Source of the DNA: Trema orientale
Lineage: Eukaryota > Streptophyta > Magnoliopsida > Rosales > Cannabaceae
Assembly: GCA_002914845.1 (NCBI GenBank)
Contig: JXTC01000018.1
Location: forward strand, 1,541,547-1,605,546
Reading direction: 5' to 3'
Length of the DNA: 64,000 nucleotides
Below are positions 46,025-56,595 of this stretch, in pieces. The position numbers were made by a program, and so were the translations under genes. The notes below the pieces were generated by a model. The model worked only from the letters and a program-made list of their open reading frames with translations. It made no database searches and was not told where the DNA came from. Each line of letters opens with the position of its first letter. Position 1 is the stretch's first letter.

Positions 46025-48092
46025 CATGTAACAACTATATATTACTTGCGAATCCAATATACATGTAGTTTCATTCTTTTTATAAGATTAGGCTCTGAAT
46101 TCAAATAATGATCGCAAAGTAAGGGTATTAATCTCCGTGGATGTTTTGCATATATGCATTAATTGAAAAAGGTTTCAAGTTTCAACTTATAACTAGCTGA
46201 AACGAACCAATAATCGATTTTCTCATTCCATGGAAATTAACTTAGATATGTCATGTCCTTTCATACTTTTGGAGACAACCCCATCCCATATCTAAACTAC
46301 ATCAAAGTATAGCAAATACTCAATCTAATACCTTGAGCAAAGAAAAAAAAAAAAATACTCAATCTAATACATACCCAGAATGCCACATCGATGAGACAGC
46401 CGAGACAAATTAAGATTTGGTAGGTTTATGTCGATTGTTCAAAATTATTTATGGAATGATGATATATGGTACATCACTATCGAAAAATAAAAAGAAACTA
46501 AAAAGAAAGAATATTATTAGTTATTAGTTATTACCATTCAATAATGCAATCAATGGTTTCTCGGTCTTCTAACCGCGAAACAAAACCACTAGGTCAAAAA
46601 GCTGTTTTTTTTTTTTATTCTATCAATTTTCTTTAACAAAAATGTAAACCATGTAATAGATTACATGATTGAATCCAGATATGAATCAGATAAGAGCTAG
46701 CTGAACCAAAGTTTTCCTTTTTTCCTTTGCCACGGGAAATTGAGTCACTTGGATGTTACAAATATCTAATATGAAATAAAACGGTACCTTGTTTGGCAGT
46801 TATTGAAAAAGTGAAAGAGATAGAAATTTTAGGGAGGAGAAGAAAGGTAGGGGGGCATACCCTACTACATGACCAATATTCAGAGACAGTCATGAAGGGG
46901 TCCCCTATATATGATGAACTATAGACCCAAAACTCCAAGAGACTAAACCATTAATTAGTGAAGCCAAGCTATAAAGCTAGTATACGTCCTCTCTTGGCCA
47001 ATAGAAGTCATTTTTTGGGGTTGGGTCAAATCCTAAAGATAAAGTTCCATTTAAAAACTATGCATACATCTCCCCTTAATGCTCAAACCCCATTTTTCAC
47101 TTTTCAAACAAAGTAGTTATAAAATTGAAAGAAGAGTAGTAACAGAGTGGTACAAATCAAATTTCACTATAGACTAACATAGCTTGTAATTTTATTAAAA
47201 AAAAAAATATGAACTCCCAATTTTTGAAGACAGAATTCAGTCTGGTAAAAGAGAAAACGACAGGAAAATTCCAACTTTCAGAACCAGCCGTGGAAGTACT
47301 CTTCCATCCAGCTAATTGATTTAAACCACTTGGATAAAAAGTAGACGACAAGACCTAGTATAAAGATTTATATAGCTCTCTTTTCTTTCTTTTTCTCCTC
47401 AAAATACCTTTCATAAAGCACTTAAATTTGTCATATTCTCCACTTTTTTTTTCTGTTTTTTAAAAAATTTTAATTTCCCTTCCTCTCTTCACCCTTAGGG
47501 CCCCCAATAGGCCAATACTCACTTGTTCTGGCAGGCTTCTCTTCTAGACACGTTCTGTTGTAGGAATAGCACTAGTCCCCATTTGGGTATCGAGTTATTT
47601 GTCGTTTTTTCATGTGGGTTTCATTTTTCTTGGGTGACAGAGTGAACATTGGTGTCTGTTTCAATAAAAAAAAATGCAACATTTGCCATTTTCAAAGACT
47701 TTAATGCAAAAAGACATTTATACAAGTTCGAAATTACTAACTTTCCACAAGAAGATGATAATAAAGTGATTTTTGTTGCCCCACTTCCCACAATGATAGC
47801 CTTAGAGGACATTTCTCCGGTTTGTATCTTTGTCCATTAACCATTATTGAGTCTGTTGATATATTGTTACTTTCAATTTGATAGATATTAATAGTTTTTT
47901 ATTTTTCCCCGATCCGATTACTGATGCGAGAATTCGAATATTGAACCAAAGTATTAGAGATCAGTCATGAGTATGATGATGAGTGTGGTTACTGATTATA
48001 CTAAGTCTGTGAGTTGCATACATATTAATTATTAAAAGTTTATCGTGTATTCGATACTCGTCAATTAATACATAACTTAAACGATAATAATA
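46025..48092. other. intergenic
   Basis: No gene was recognised. A tail-type insertion with perfect 18-bp repeats lies at 46314-46370. Short frames at 46756-46938, 47157-47351 and 47621-47840 show no family resemblance. Confidence 0.45.
46314..46370 (+). repeat. poly-A mini-insertion with a perfect 18-bp target duplication
   Basis: AAATACTCAATCTAATAC at 46314-46331 is repeated exactly at 46353-46370. Between them lie only CTTGAGCAAAG and an A run. Confidence 0.65.
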
Positions 48093-48109
48093 CTAGTTTT
48101 CATTTAGAT

Positions 48110-48252
48110 GTCAATTGAGAGTAAATCAATTGGTCTAAGATTCTTGGGAATGTGTGTATGAGTATGGAATGAAACGAATTCAAATTTTCATTATGGTTGT
48201 TTTTATAAATAAATTCCATAATAAAAAATTTAAAAAAAAAAAAAAAAAAAAT
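48110..48252 (+). mobile_element. probable tRNA-derived SINE with A tail
   Basis: The body begins near 48110 with an A-box-like GAGTAAATCAATTGGTC, has a weak B-box-like ACGAATTCAAATT at about 48174, and ends in an A run (48230-48251). CTAGTTTTCATTTAGAT (48093-48109) and CTAGTTTCATTTTGGAT (48253-48269) are probable target duplications with a small shift. It is about 140 bp, within the SINE size range. Less certain than the one at 60818. Confidence 0.55.
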
Positions 48253-48269
48253 CTAGTTTCATTTTGGAT

Positions 48270-50745
48270 ATTTGGGAAGATTGCACCATGAATGAAAGCT
48301 CCATTCAAATCTGATGGAGCTTTTGTATGATTATAAGGAACAGGGGAATCTGATTCAATAACATGCATAAATGTAGAGCATGAAAAAGACAGCTGATTTT
48401 ATTTCCCAAATTGGAGAAAATGTCATGCCATATTGCCATATTCTTTTATTTGGACAAGAATAATAACAGGGAAATGGTGCTGACTTAACTGAGGAATCGA
48501 ATCGATGCCCCTCTTTTGTGGCTGGTATTTATTAATACAACAACATTGACTAAAATGTTCAAGAATGACATCTAACTTACACTAATTGGATTTCGTCATA
48601 TATACCGAGAGAAACAGCATCTAATTCTAAAGTTTGAACCTAAATTTGCCTTGGCCCCTTGTACGTACGTATATATTCTAATATTTTCACCTTTAAAAGT
48701 GATAGCTCAATGAAAGAAGATGATTTGGAGAGCTCAAGAGTTATTTCACTTCTACAAGTAAGTGAGAAACTGGGACCAAAAACCCAGGAAAAATTGCTCT
48801 AATATTGTTCAAACGTTTTTGTCTATGTCACCATAACAACGAAACTTTTGCCGTATGAATAATGGCAATTAGGAAATATATATATATATATATACACACG
48901 CCTAGTGAACTAGTTCAAAAGGGTTTCAAACAAAGTAAAACTGACTTATAAAGGGAGTATTAGAGTTTATACTAGAAAATTAATGAACATGCACATTAAC
49001 CATGCATGTTCTAAAAGCAACAAGATTCGCCTTCTAATTGTTGAAAACCATAGAAAAGTGTTAATAGACAATTAAATTGAATCATTTTAAAGTGTGTACA
49101 CTTAGATTTACAATCAATTTGTAATTTATATCAAAACTTAATTTATTCTTAATTAGCTAAGTGGTTGCAATAGAAAAAAATACTATGATCCCTAAATCCT
49201 TAAGTAGATACAAAGGCAAACCAGGTTGTGTTTGTTCACCAATCAATGTCTATTTATAATTATGTACACTATATTTCAAACCCAAGCAGTTGAATGATTA
49301 GAAAATTTTGTTTCCATTCTTTACATTAACATCTCATCTGAACAATAACAAACCTATCATATATATAATATGAGAATGACCTTTTCAAATTTCAACAGAA
49401 ATAAAGGAAGATGTTGCAACTTTATCAAAAAAATATAGTTGAGTGTTTATCTGTTGAAAACACTTTTGGAAAAATTTGCTCAAGCTAATATGATATGAAC
49501 AAAGCTGGTACATTTATATAATCAAAACCCCTAACGTACACGTATATATAGATTTGCAAAAGCAATTATCTTCGCCGCACCCTCCACTAGCAGTTTTTCC
49601 CTTCTGCTTTCTGAAATCATTAAACCAAAGAGACATAAAAGCAATGCAAAAAAAGATAAGGCGTTTGACATGTCTCTCACAGAATGTTAATGGAGGGGAA
49701 AGTAGATGGTATAAGATATGTAAAAATCCCGCTTTAAAACCCATTAACTACTTTTCATCCCATGTTGCCATATATATTGGAATAAAAATTAAGAGTGCTT
49801 ACCTGAATAGAACAAAAAAAAATGAAAGTGAAAAATCTCTTGGTTATTTGGAATCTAATCTCTTGATGGGAAAGTTCAAGGTGACTTTTCCCTGAGAGAT
49901 AAATAGTTACATTAAAGTACAGCTCAATTTGCTTTCCAAAATTGTCATGAGTATTAACTATTGGTTCTATTCATATTCCACTAGAAATTTCTGTCATGAC
50001 TTTCTTAATCTGAGTGGGACAATGCCTAATAGTAGGACTGAGAAAGCCTGTTGTACTGATTAAAACTAATACATATTATTTAGGATTTTGAGAACAATAA
50101 CTGTTTATTGACTAGTTAATTATTACAATCCACAACCGTTATCAATAAAAGTTTCTGATTATTACTCTGAACTCTGATCAACTCATGGCTTAACCCCTAT
50201 GTTTTTTTTTTCTTTTTTTAACTATTCCATTATTTTCCCAAGAAACAAACAATATCTCCAATTCCCATAAGTTTTGTTCTCTTTCCAAATAGAGTAGTCC
50301 TATTAGTGAATAGAAAAACACAAAACAAGATTCTCATGTGACATCGAAATTGACATTATAGGATAGACTTTTGAGTGTGAATTGATATCAATTGATTCGT
50401 TTTCAATGTTTTCAATGTCCATGAATCAAAATCAACAATATCTGGTAGCATATTCACGCACATCCTCACTGTATTGGAACTTCGAATTTAATTCTGTTCC
50501 AACATCATCTATAAAAATAAAAAAATAAAAAAAAAACCCGAAAAATAATACTAATTATAATCACCACCAAACAAAGATAAAAGAGTAATTACTAGTTTTT
50601 ACCCCATTTTTGGTGAGAAAAATTTAGCCATGTACAGAAACCAGTAGCCATTAGCTAATACTACTCATAGCAGTGGTAGTTTAATTCAGTTTAAGCCTTT
50701 GAAATTCAAAAAATGAAAAAAAAAAAAAAAAGATGAGAATTAATC
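48270..50745. other. intergenic
   Basis: AT-rich, with a (TA)n tract near 48877-48893 and A/T homopolymers near 50200 and 50715. No gene or element was supported. The right part is the 3' flank of the DUF4408/DUF761 gene. Confidence 0.4.
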
Positions 50746-51600
50746 TCAGCCGTTGATTGTAGCACAGAGCCGAGAGGCCTCCGCCTTATTGTTGTCGTGG
50801 CCCAAATCTCGATAGTAAAGCCCAACAGTAGCGGTAGTAGTAGTAGTAGTAGTAGCGCCGCGACCATGCTCCTGGCGACGAAATCTCAACTGTTTGGCAA
50901 TGAAGGCGTCCACCGTTCGATTGAAGTCTTCATCACTCAATTTATCGTGAGAAATTGAATTCTCAAACGCATGTCGTTCGTTATCGTGGCCCCCCGAAAC
51001 GACAATGTCCAGGCACTTCTCCGATCCAGATCGAAGGAGCCGATCGTGGTGGTTCTCGGAGCGTTCCCGCTCGAATATCTCCGACTGCCACCGCCGGAAA
51101 ACTATCGGAAGATCGGAATCTGGATCGGAGCCATCGCCGGCTTCAATGGCGGCGGTCGAAGTGTTCGCCTCGGAAATGACCTCCTTGTCCTCGAACACGA
51201 CCTCCTCCGTCCCGATCGGCGCGGCGTCGTTTTCGGACGAGGAGTTCCCCGTACGGACCTCCGCGCAGTTTTCGACCATCCGATCGTAGAGTTCGGAGCC
51301 GGAGCCTGAGAATCGGCCGGAATTGGCCATGATGGAGACGACGATGACGTGGCAGAGGACGAAGACGGAGAGAGGACTGGCGAGGACGCCGGAGAGTTGC
51401 CGGAAGTAGTCGCCGGAGATCTCGACGGCGAGAGGGAGGCGAGCGAAGATCCAGAAGAGGAGCAACAGAGCGAAGCAGAGTTCGGCGAAACGAAAGAGCT
51501 TCGAGATAGCGACAATGCGACTGCACCAGTACTGCGTCGTTGAGCTCCTCTTCTTCTCATCATCTGCGTCGACGCCATTGATGAAATCGAATGAATCCAT
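50746..51600 (-). CDS. DUF4408/DUF761 membrane protein, 284 aa, single exon
   Basis: The chosen start is the ATG at 51600-51598 (MDSFDFINGVDADDEKKRSS). An in-frame upstream ATG at 51660 would add 20 residues encoded by a GA-repeat leader and is less likely. Two membrane segments are visible, ~33-57 (LFRFAELCFALLLLFWIF) and ~70-90 (VLASPLSVFVLCHVIVVSIM), joined by LPLAVEISGDYFRQLSG; this is the DUF4408 module. A long acidic, Ser-rich middle follows. Residues ~221-244 (LSDEDFNRTVDAFIAKQLRF) form the DUF761 C-terminal motif. A Thr run from a (GTA/TAC)n trinucleotide repeat (about 50830-50855) and an unconserved tail end the protein. Its role is unknown; the family is plant-specific. The gene is GC-richer than its surroundings, as real exons here are. 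Confidence 0.85.
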   Translation of the reverse strand: MDSFDFINGVDADDEKKRSSTTQYWCSRIVAISKLFRFAELCFALLLLFWIFARLPLAVEISGDYFRQLSGVLASPLSVFVLCHVIVVSIMANSGRFSGSGSELYDRMVENCAEVRTGNSSSENDAAPIGTEEVVFEDKEVISEANTSTAAIEAGDGSDPDSDLPIVFRRWQSEIFERERSENHHDRLLRSGSEKCLDIVVSGGHDNERHAFENSISHDKLSDEDFNRTVDAFIAKQLRFRRQEHGRGATTTTTTTATVGLYYRDLGHDNNKAEASRLCATING

Positions 51601-52017
51601 TTGAGAAGAGATAGAGAGAGTGAGAGTGAGAGTGAGAGAAGGAGAGAGAAAGCACAGCAAATTAAAGCAATAAATATATATATATATATATATAGAGAGA
51701 GATGAATTGGTTGAAACACAGAGAATTTAATTCATTGTGTGATAGAGAAGGAAAGCATTAATGGAGATGGACTCTCTCGGTCGAGCCGTTTGGGTAGCTG
51801 ATTTTCCGGGAAAATTTGAGTGGGTAAGAAAATGATAGAAAGAGAAGGAACATATATATATAGAAGATTGTATAGGCGAAACCGATTGCTTCAACTACGG
51901 AGTACAGAGAGAAAACTGAACCCTCTATGCAGACAAGTATTTGCCTTTATAACCTCCCTCCTCTTTCCTTTTTTTTTTTTAATATTTTATTTTTCTAGAA
52001 TTAATGTAGAGTTATTT
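51601..52017 (-). promoter_or_regulatory. leader and promoter region of the DUF4408/DUF761 gene
   Basis: Directly upstream of the ATG (minus strand) is a CT-rich leader from a GA/CT repeat (about 51608-51655), then a (TA)n tract at 51674-51694 that may serve as or replace a TATA box. Further out nothing specific was recognised. The TA tract is likely length-variable. Confidence 0.4.
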
Positions 52018-52026
52018 TTTTAAGAA

Positions 52027-52975
52027 GGGAAAATAGTCATTTTGTCCTGACATTTGCTATCAGTATGAATTTGCCCTTTCACTTTTGATTTTGTATTCAA
52101 ATGCTTCTATAATTGCAAAATTATTCTTCTTTTGCCTCCTCACTTTTGATTTAATATTCAAGTGTCCTTATAATGACAAAGTTGTTCAATTTTTACCTCG
52201 CACTTTTGGCTTAATATTCAAATGCCCTCTAAAATAGTAAAGTTGTTATTCTTTTACACCCTCAACTCTAATACCGTTAAAATTATTAATAGACAATAGC
52301 CAAATAATCATTTTACTTTTAAAATAGCTAATAAATATCTTTTACTATTTTTTTATATTAGACATTTCCAAAGAACTAATTTTTATGATCAAATAAATAA
52401 AATAAACGAAAAGAGGTAAAAGAAAAATAATTTTTTAATAGTTATATATGTATATGTAAAACAAAAAATAGACAAAATAGAACAATTTTTGCATAAATTC
52501 ATTAGTGTCAAAATATTTTTAAAAATTATGTAAAAAAAAAATTGCATATTTTCATATTCGAAAGACTTTCTTTTACCTCTTTTTCGTTTATTTTATTTAT
52601 TAAATCATAAAAACTAGCTCTTTGGAAATGTCTAATATAAAAAAATAGTAAAAGATATTTATTAGCTATTTAAAAAGTAAAATAATTATTTAGTTATTCT
52701 CTATTAATTAATAATTTTCTAATAATGTTAGAGTTGAAGGGTAAAAGATTCATAACTTTACCATTTTAAGGTGCATTTGAATATTAAGTCAAAAGTAAGG
52801 GAGCAAAAGAAGAGTAACTTTGTCATTATATGGGATACTTGAACATTAAGTCAAAAAGTGAGAGGACAAAAGAAGAATAAATTTGTTATCTAAGGAGCAC
52901 TTGAATACAAAGTCAAAAGTGAGATGACAAATTCATACTGATAGCAAACATTAGAGGCAAAATGACTAATTTTCC
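52027..52975. mobile_element. fold-back Mutator-type element, 949 bp, perfect 9-bp TSD
   Basis: The ends are GGGAAAATAGTCATTTTG.. and ..CAAAATGACTAATTTTCC. The flanks are an exact TTTTAAGAA (52018-52026 and 52976-52984). Each arm is about 400 bp and is built of three loosely repeated ~75-bp modules (for example CACTTTTGATTTAATATTCA on the left against TGAATATTAAGTCAAAAGT on the right). The whole transcript could fold into one long hairpin. No coding frame. Confidence 0.85.
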
Positions 52976-52984
52976 TTTTAAGAA

Positions 52985-55765
52985 TTAAAGAAGAGAGGGA
53001 GTAAAATTAGTTAATCGGGAAGAGGTTATCGGTCTTAATCAATAAAACCAGAGCTCTCACCATTGAGCTTTCACCATTGGGGCAGGCAAAGGGCAACGGG
53101 GTTAGTCTTTTCATATCTCCATCTTATGTCCCTCTTGGAGCTAATTGGGTCCATAATCTTTACATAACCTCATTTTTGAAATCTAAGTTTCTCTTTTCTT
53201 TTATTTTTCCTTTTCATTTTTTTTATTTTTTTGCTAACGTGGCTATATATATATATATATTCTTTTAAAAAAATGTTCAATTCATATGTATATATATTTT
53301 ATATTCTTTTTCAAAAATATATATATATATATATATTGCATTATATACATAAAATAACCATTTTAAAAAAAAATGTTTAATTCATATGTAACATTTTCTT
53401 TATTAAAAAGAAAGCTGCATTTTATTATATTAGCACAAATTGGAACCTACGCTAAGGGACGAAGCCAAAATCCTACTTCAAGGGCACAATATGAAATCCT
53501 CGAAGAAAATAGAAGTACAAACATAATAACAAACGAGTTTCTGCTGGATAATAACTTTACTATGCATTGCACAGAAAATTTCTTAATTTGATATTAATGC
53601 ATGGGCTTTGTTTTTAATGATTGAGATGTATGAGTTTTATTTTTAAGATGCATTATTAGTTAAATCCAAGTCTTTATGGCCCTTTGAGTTGAGATAACAT
53701 ATACATGACAAAAAGTAGGCTTGGCGGCATTTTTGGTAGTATGTCTTTTTATTTTACCATTTCTTTCTAGGGAAAAAAAAGAGTGCTATTACACTAATAT
53801 TTCTTTTTTAAAAAATACTATCATCCATGAAAATTACCCATAAACATTTGAATTATAGGAGGGGCATGTCTATATTTTTATATTACATGTGGCTTTGCCG
53901 ATGCCTACACTCATCAATAACTAAAATTACACGATTATCTTACCTACAACAAACAATGTTAGGACGGTATTATAATGTTTATGATTTAGCACCACATCGA
54001 TAAAAGAGTAAAACATGCGACAAAATTAATATTGGGGTCCTATGCTTCTATTAACCTGTGGTACAACGAATGCATTTCGGCACTTTCATATTCGGTTCGG
54101 ACACTTCACTTAAAATTAAAAGTACTTTAGATTAATGTAGGAGCACTCGAAGGGCAGGGAATCATGTCCGTACGCTTTTAGAAACAGAAGCTCTCGGCGT
54201 GTGTGCGAGCTACTTTTGTCACGGGGCCCTGAAATCCACAGTACGGCTTTTGTTTTTTTGTTTTTGTTTAAGGTGATCCCCATTTTTGCAGGTTATAATT
54301 GTTAATTAATTATTTTAGCACGAAATTTGTTAGGAAAACAAGCAGAACCTTTTTCTGCAGAGATGTATTATATGGTAAAGCTGTTGACAGGCACGCCATT
54401 GTGCGTGTGCCCGAATTTATTATTCGCCCAAACATTTATTAAAAAAAAAAAAAAAAAAAACTCATTTGCTGAATTCTTGCGTAATAGCCACACAATAGTC
54501 AATGCCAGTCTTAAAAGGACCATAGTATTTAGTATATATATACTTCAAGTCTGCACAATGCATATGGATCAATAGTCATTTACTATGAAACTATGTGCCT
54601 ATTTACAGCAGTCACAGTTTAGTTTACCCCGATTGGTAATTATATTTTGAAATCTAAAGTTCGAAATCACACTCCTAATTATAAAACATATTGTCTATTA
54701 ACAATAAATTTGTCACCAAATGAGATGTATCTTCATTTATCGACACATTGTCGCATATGACAATTTGAAATGTGTATTTCAAGGTTTTTTTTTTTTTTTT
54801 TTTTTCCTTCGGGCGAAATGAGTCTAGCTAGTCTTGTAATAATTTTGACTAAAGAGATTAGGTATTACAAGTAGGAGGGGCCTCTCTGGGACGGACCCAG
54901 AATGGAGGTTGACTGGGTTCGGTTTCATGCATGGGGTTGTGTACCCAGTCTCTAGACCGAGTTAGTGGACCCACTGGCCTGAAGCTTGAACTTCCTGCAT
55001 GCCTACATACAAAACTAGGAATAGTATACTTGTGGTGTGTGACCCATTCCCTTTTTTCTTCTCTGTATGTACTTTCAAAAAGAGCTGACAGTGTGATTGT
55101 GATGGACACGCCTCTCTGGTGTGCGTGTCTTCCTAAAATACTTCTTTTTTAAAAAGGGGTAAATAAAGACTTTCACCTAGGATCTCTTTTATGTTCTTAA
55201 ATTTTATAAAATTTGTTTCAGTTGAGAACCCTTGTTAGTTTGGACAATCAAATACTCACCTCAAACTATTTAACCCTATTTTGAAGGGTATTTGATTTTT
55301 TCCTTTTTCTTTTTTTTTTTTCCAAAGAAAGAAAGAGAAAAAGTAGCTAGACAAAATTCCCTCTCATTTCTTTCTAATACAAACCTAGAATTAAATGGCT
55401 AAACCAATCTTTAGTGGCGTAATTTTTTTGAAAATAACTTCACTAGATAGGATCACGTGGTTTACATTTGGGTACTTGATGAATGATGATCCATACATCG
55501 TGAATATGAACCTCAAATTTTAGGATTTTGAAAGGTTCGGATTTAGGTGTTACAAAAATTAAGTAAGGACTCGAAGTAAAACAAAGTTGAAAGGTTGTCC
55601 GACCAAGGCGATGAGTAACCTTTCATCATTCATGGAGACTTAATTGTAAAATTGGATGATGTTTAGCATTTTCTTTCAACATATTAATATTTATAGCAAA
55701 AAATACTTTTATATTCAACATACAATTCCAATAAAAGGAAAAAGAAAGAAAACATACTTTTGTAT
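52985..55765. other. intergenic
   Basis: No gene was recognised. (TA)n tracts lie near 53244-53260 and 53316-53336, and long A or T runs near 54439 and 54788. GACACGCCTCTCTGGTGTGC.. near 55104 can form a short hairpin. Small frames here lack family resemblance. Confidence 0.4.
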
Positions 55766-55774
55766 TAAATCATA

Positions 55775-56586
55775 AGGATAATAACATTAAAATTCTCTGA
55801 CTTCTAATTTTTCTGCAAAAAGAAAAAAAAAACCCTGATTATTGAATTTCTACAAAATAATGCTCTCATTCGCAAAATAATACTATACCTTTTGAATTTC
55901 TGCAAAATAATATCTTCACTTTTGAATTCTGCAAATTAATATCCTAATAATTAAAATTCTTGCAAATGAATACCCTAATATTTGAAATTCCTATAAGTTT
56001 ATAACCTTAATGCCCAATTAGTTGATGTTAATAATAAAAAGATGGCACTAGTTATCGTCAACTTAATTAAAACTTATTAAACAATAATAAAATTTCTGAA
56101 AAATATTTGTAGTTAGCTTATTTCACTTTTTATTTAAAAAAAAGTAAAAAAAATTAGAATGAGAGGTAAAAATAGCTAATTGTAATAAAAAAAAAAAGAA
56201 ACATGAGAGTTAAAAAAATTGTATTTTTTTAGCAATTAACCAAAAAACGTAGTTATAAAATAATTTCCGATAATATACTAATATCTAAACATTTTTAATA
56301 AGTTAATGAGAGGTATTTGCATCTTTTAATTTGCTCATAGTATAAATATACCAAAAAAAAAAAAAAAACAAAAGCTAAGGATATTAATTTGCAGAAATAG
56401 TAAATGTTAGGGTATTAATTTGCAGAATTTAAAAGTAAGGGTATTAATTTGTAGAAATCGTAAATGTGAGGGTATTAATTTACAGAATTTCAAAAATGAG
56501 GTTATTAATTTTTAGAAGTTCAAAAGATGGAGTATTTTTTGCAAACAAAAAAGTTAAAAATGAGGGTATTTTTACGTGATTAACCC
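55775..56586. mobile_element. fold-back Mutator-type element, 812 bp, perfect 9-bp TSD
   Basis: It begins AGGATAATAACATTAAAA.. and ends ..TTTTTACGTGATTAACCC. The flanks TAAATCATA (55766-55774 and 56587-56595) are identical. The arms consist of 30-40-bp modules such as TTGAATTTCTGCAAAATAAT on the left and GGGTATTAATTTGCAGAAT on the right, each repeated about five times. The end GGGTTAAT resembles the GGGTTAAC of the 371-bp element at 45388. Confidence 0.82.
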
Positions 56587-56595
56587 TAAATCATA

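Noticed and set aside
46838..46915. Possible microRNA hairpin (GGGGGCATACCC .. GGGGTCCCC)
   Set aside because: The pairing is short and interrupted, and it matches no conserved plant microRNA that I can recall.
47157..47351. Short minus-strand frame possibly ending a gene
   Set aside because: No homology that I recognise, no splice partner and low complexity around it.
50955..51719. Several long frames on both strands overlapping the DUF4408/DUF761 gene
   Set aside because: The high GC content of the exon keeps other frames open. They encode Arg/Ser-rich strings without conserved motifs.
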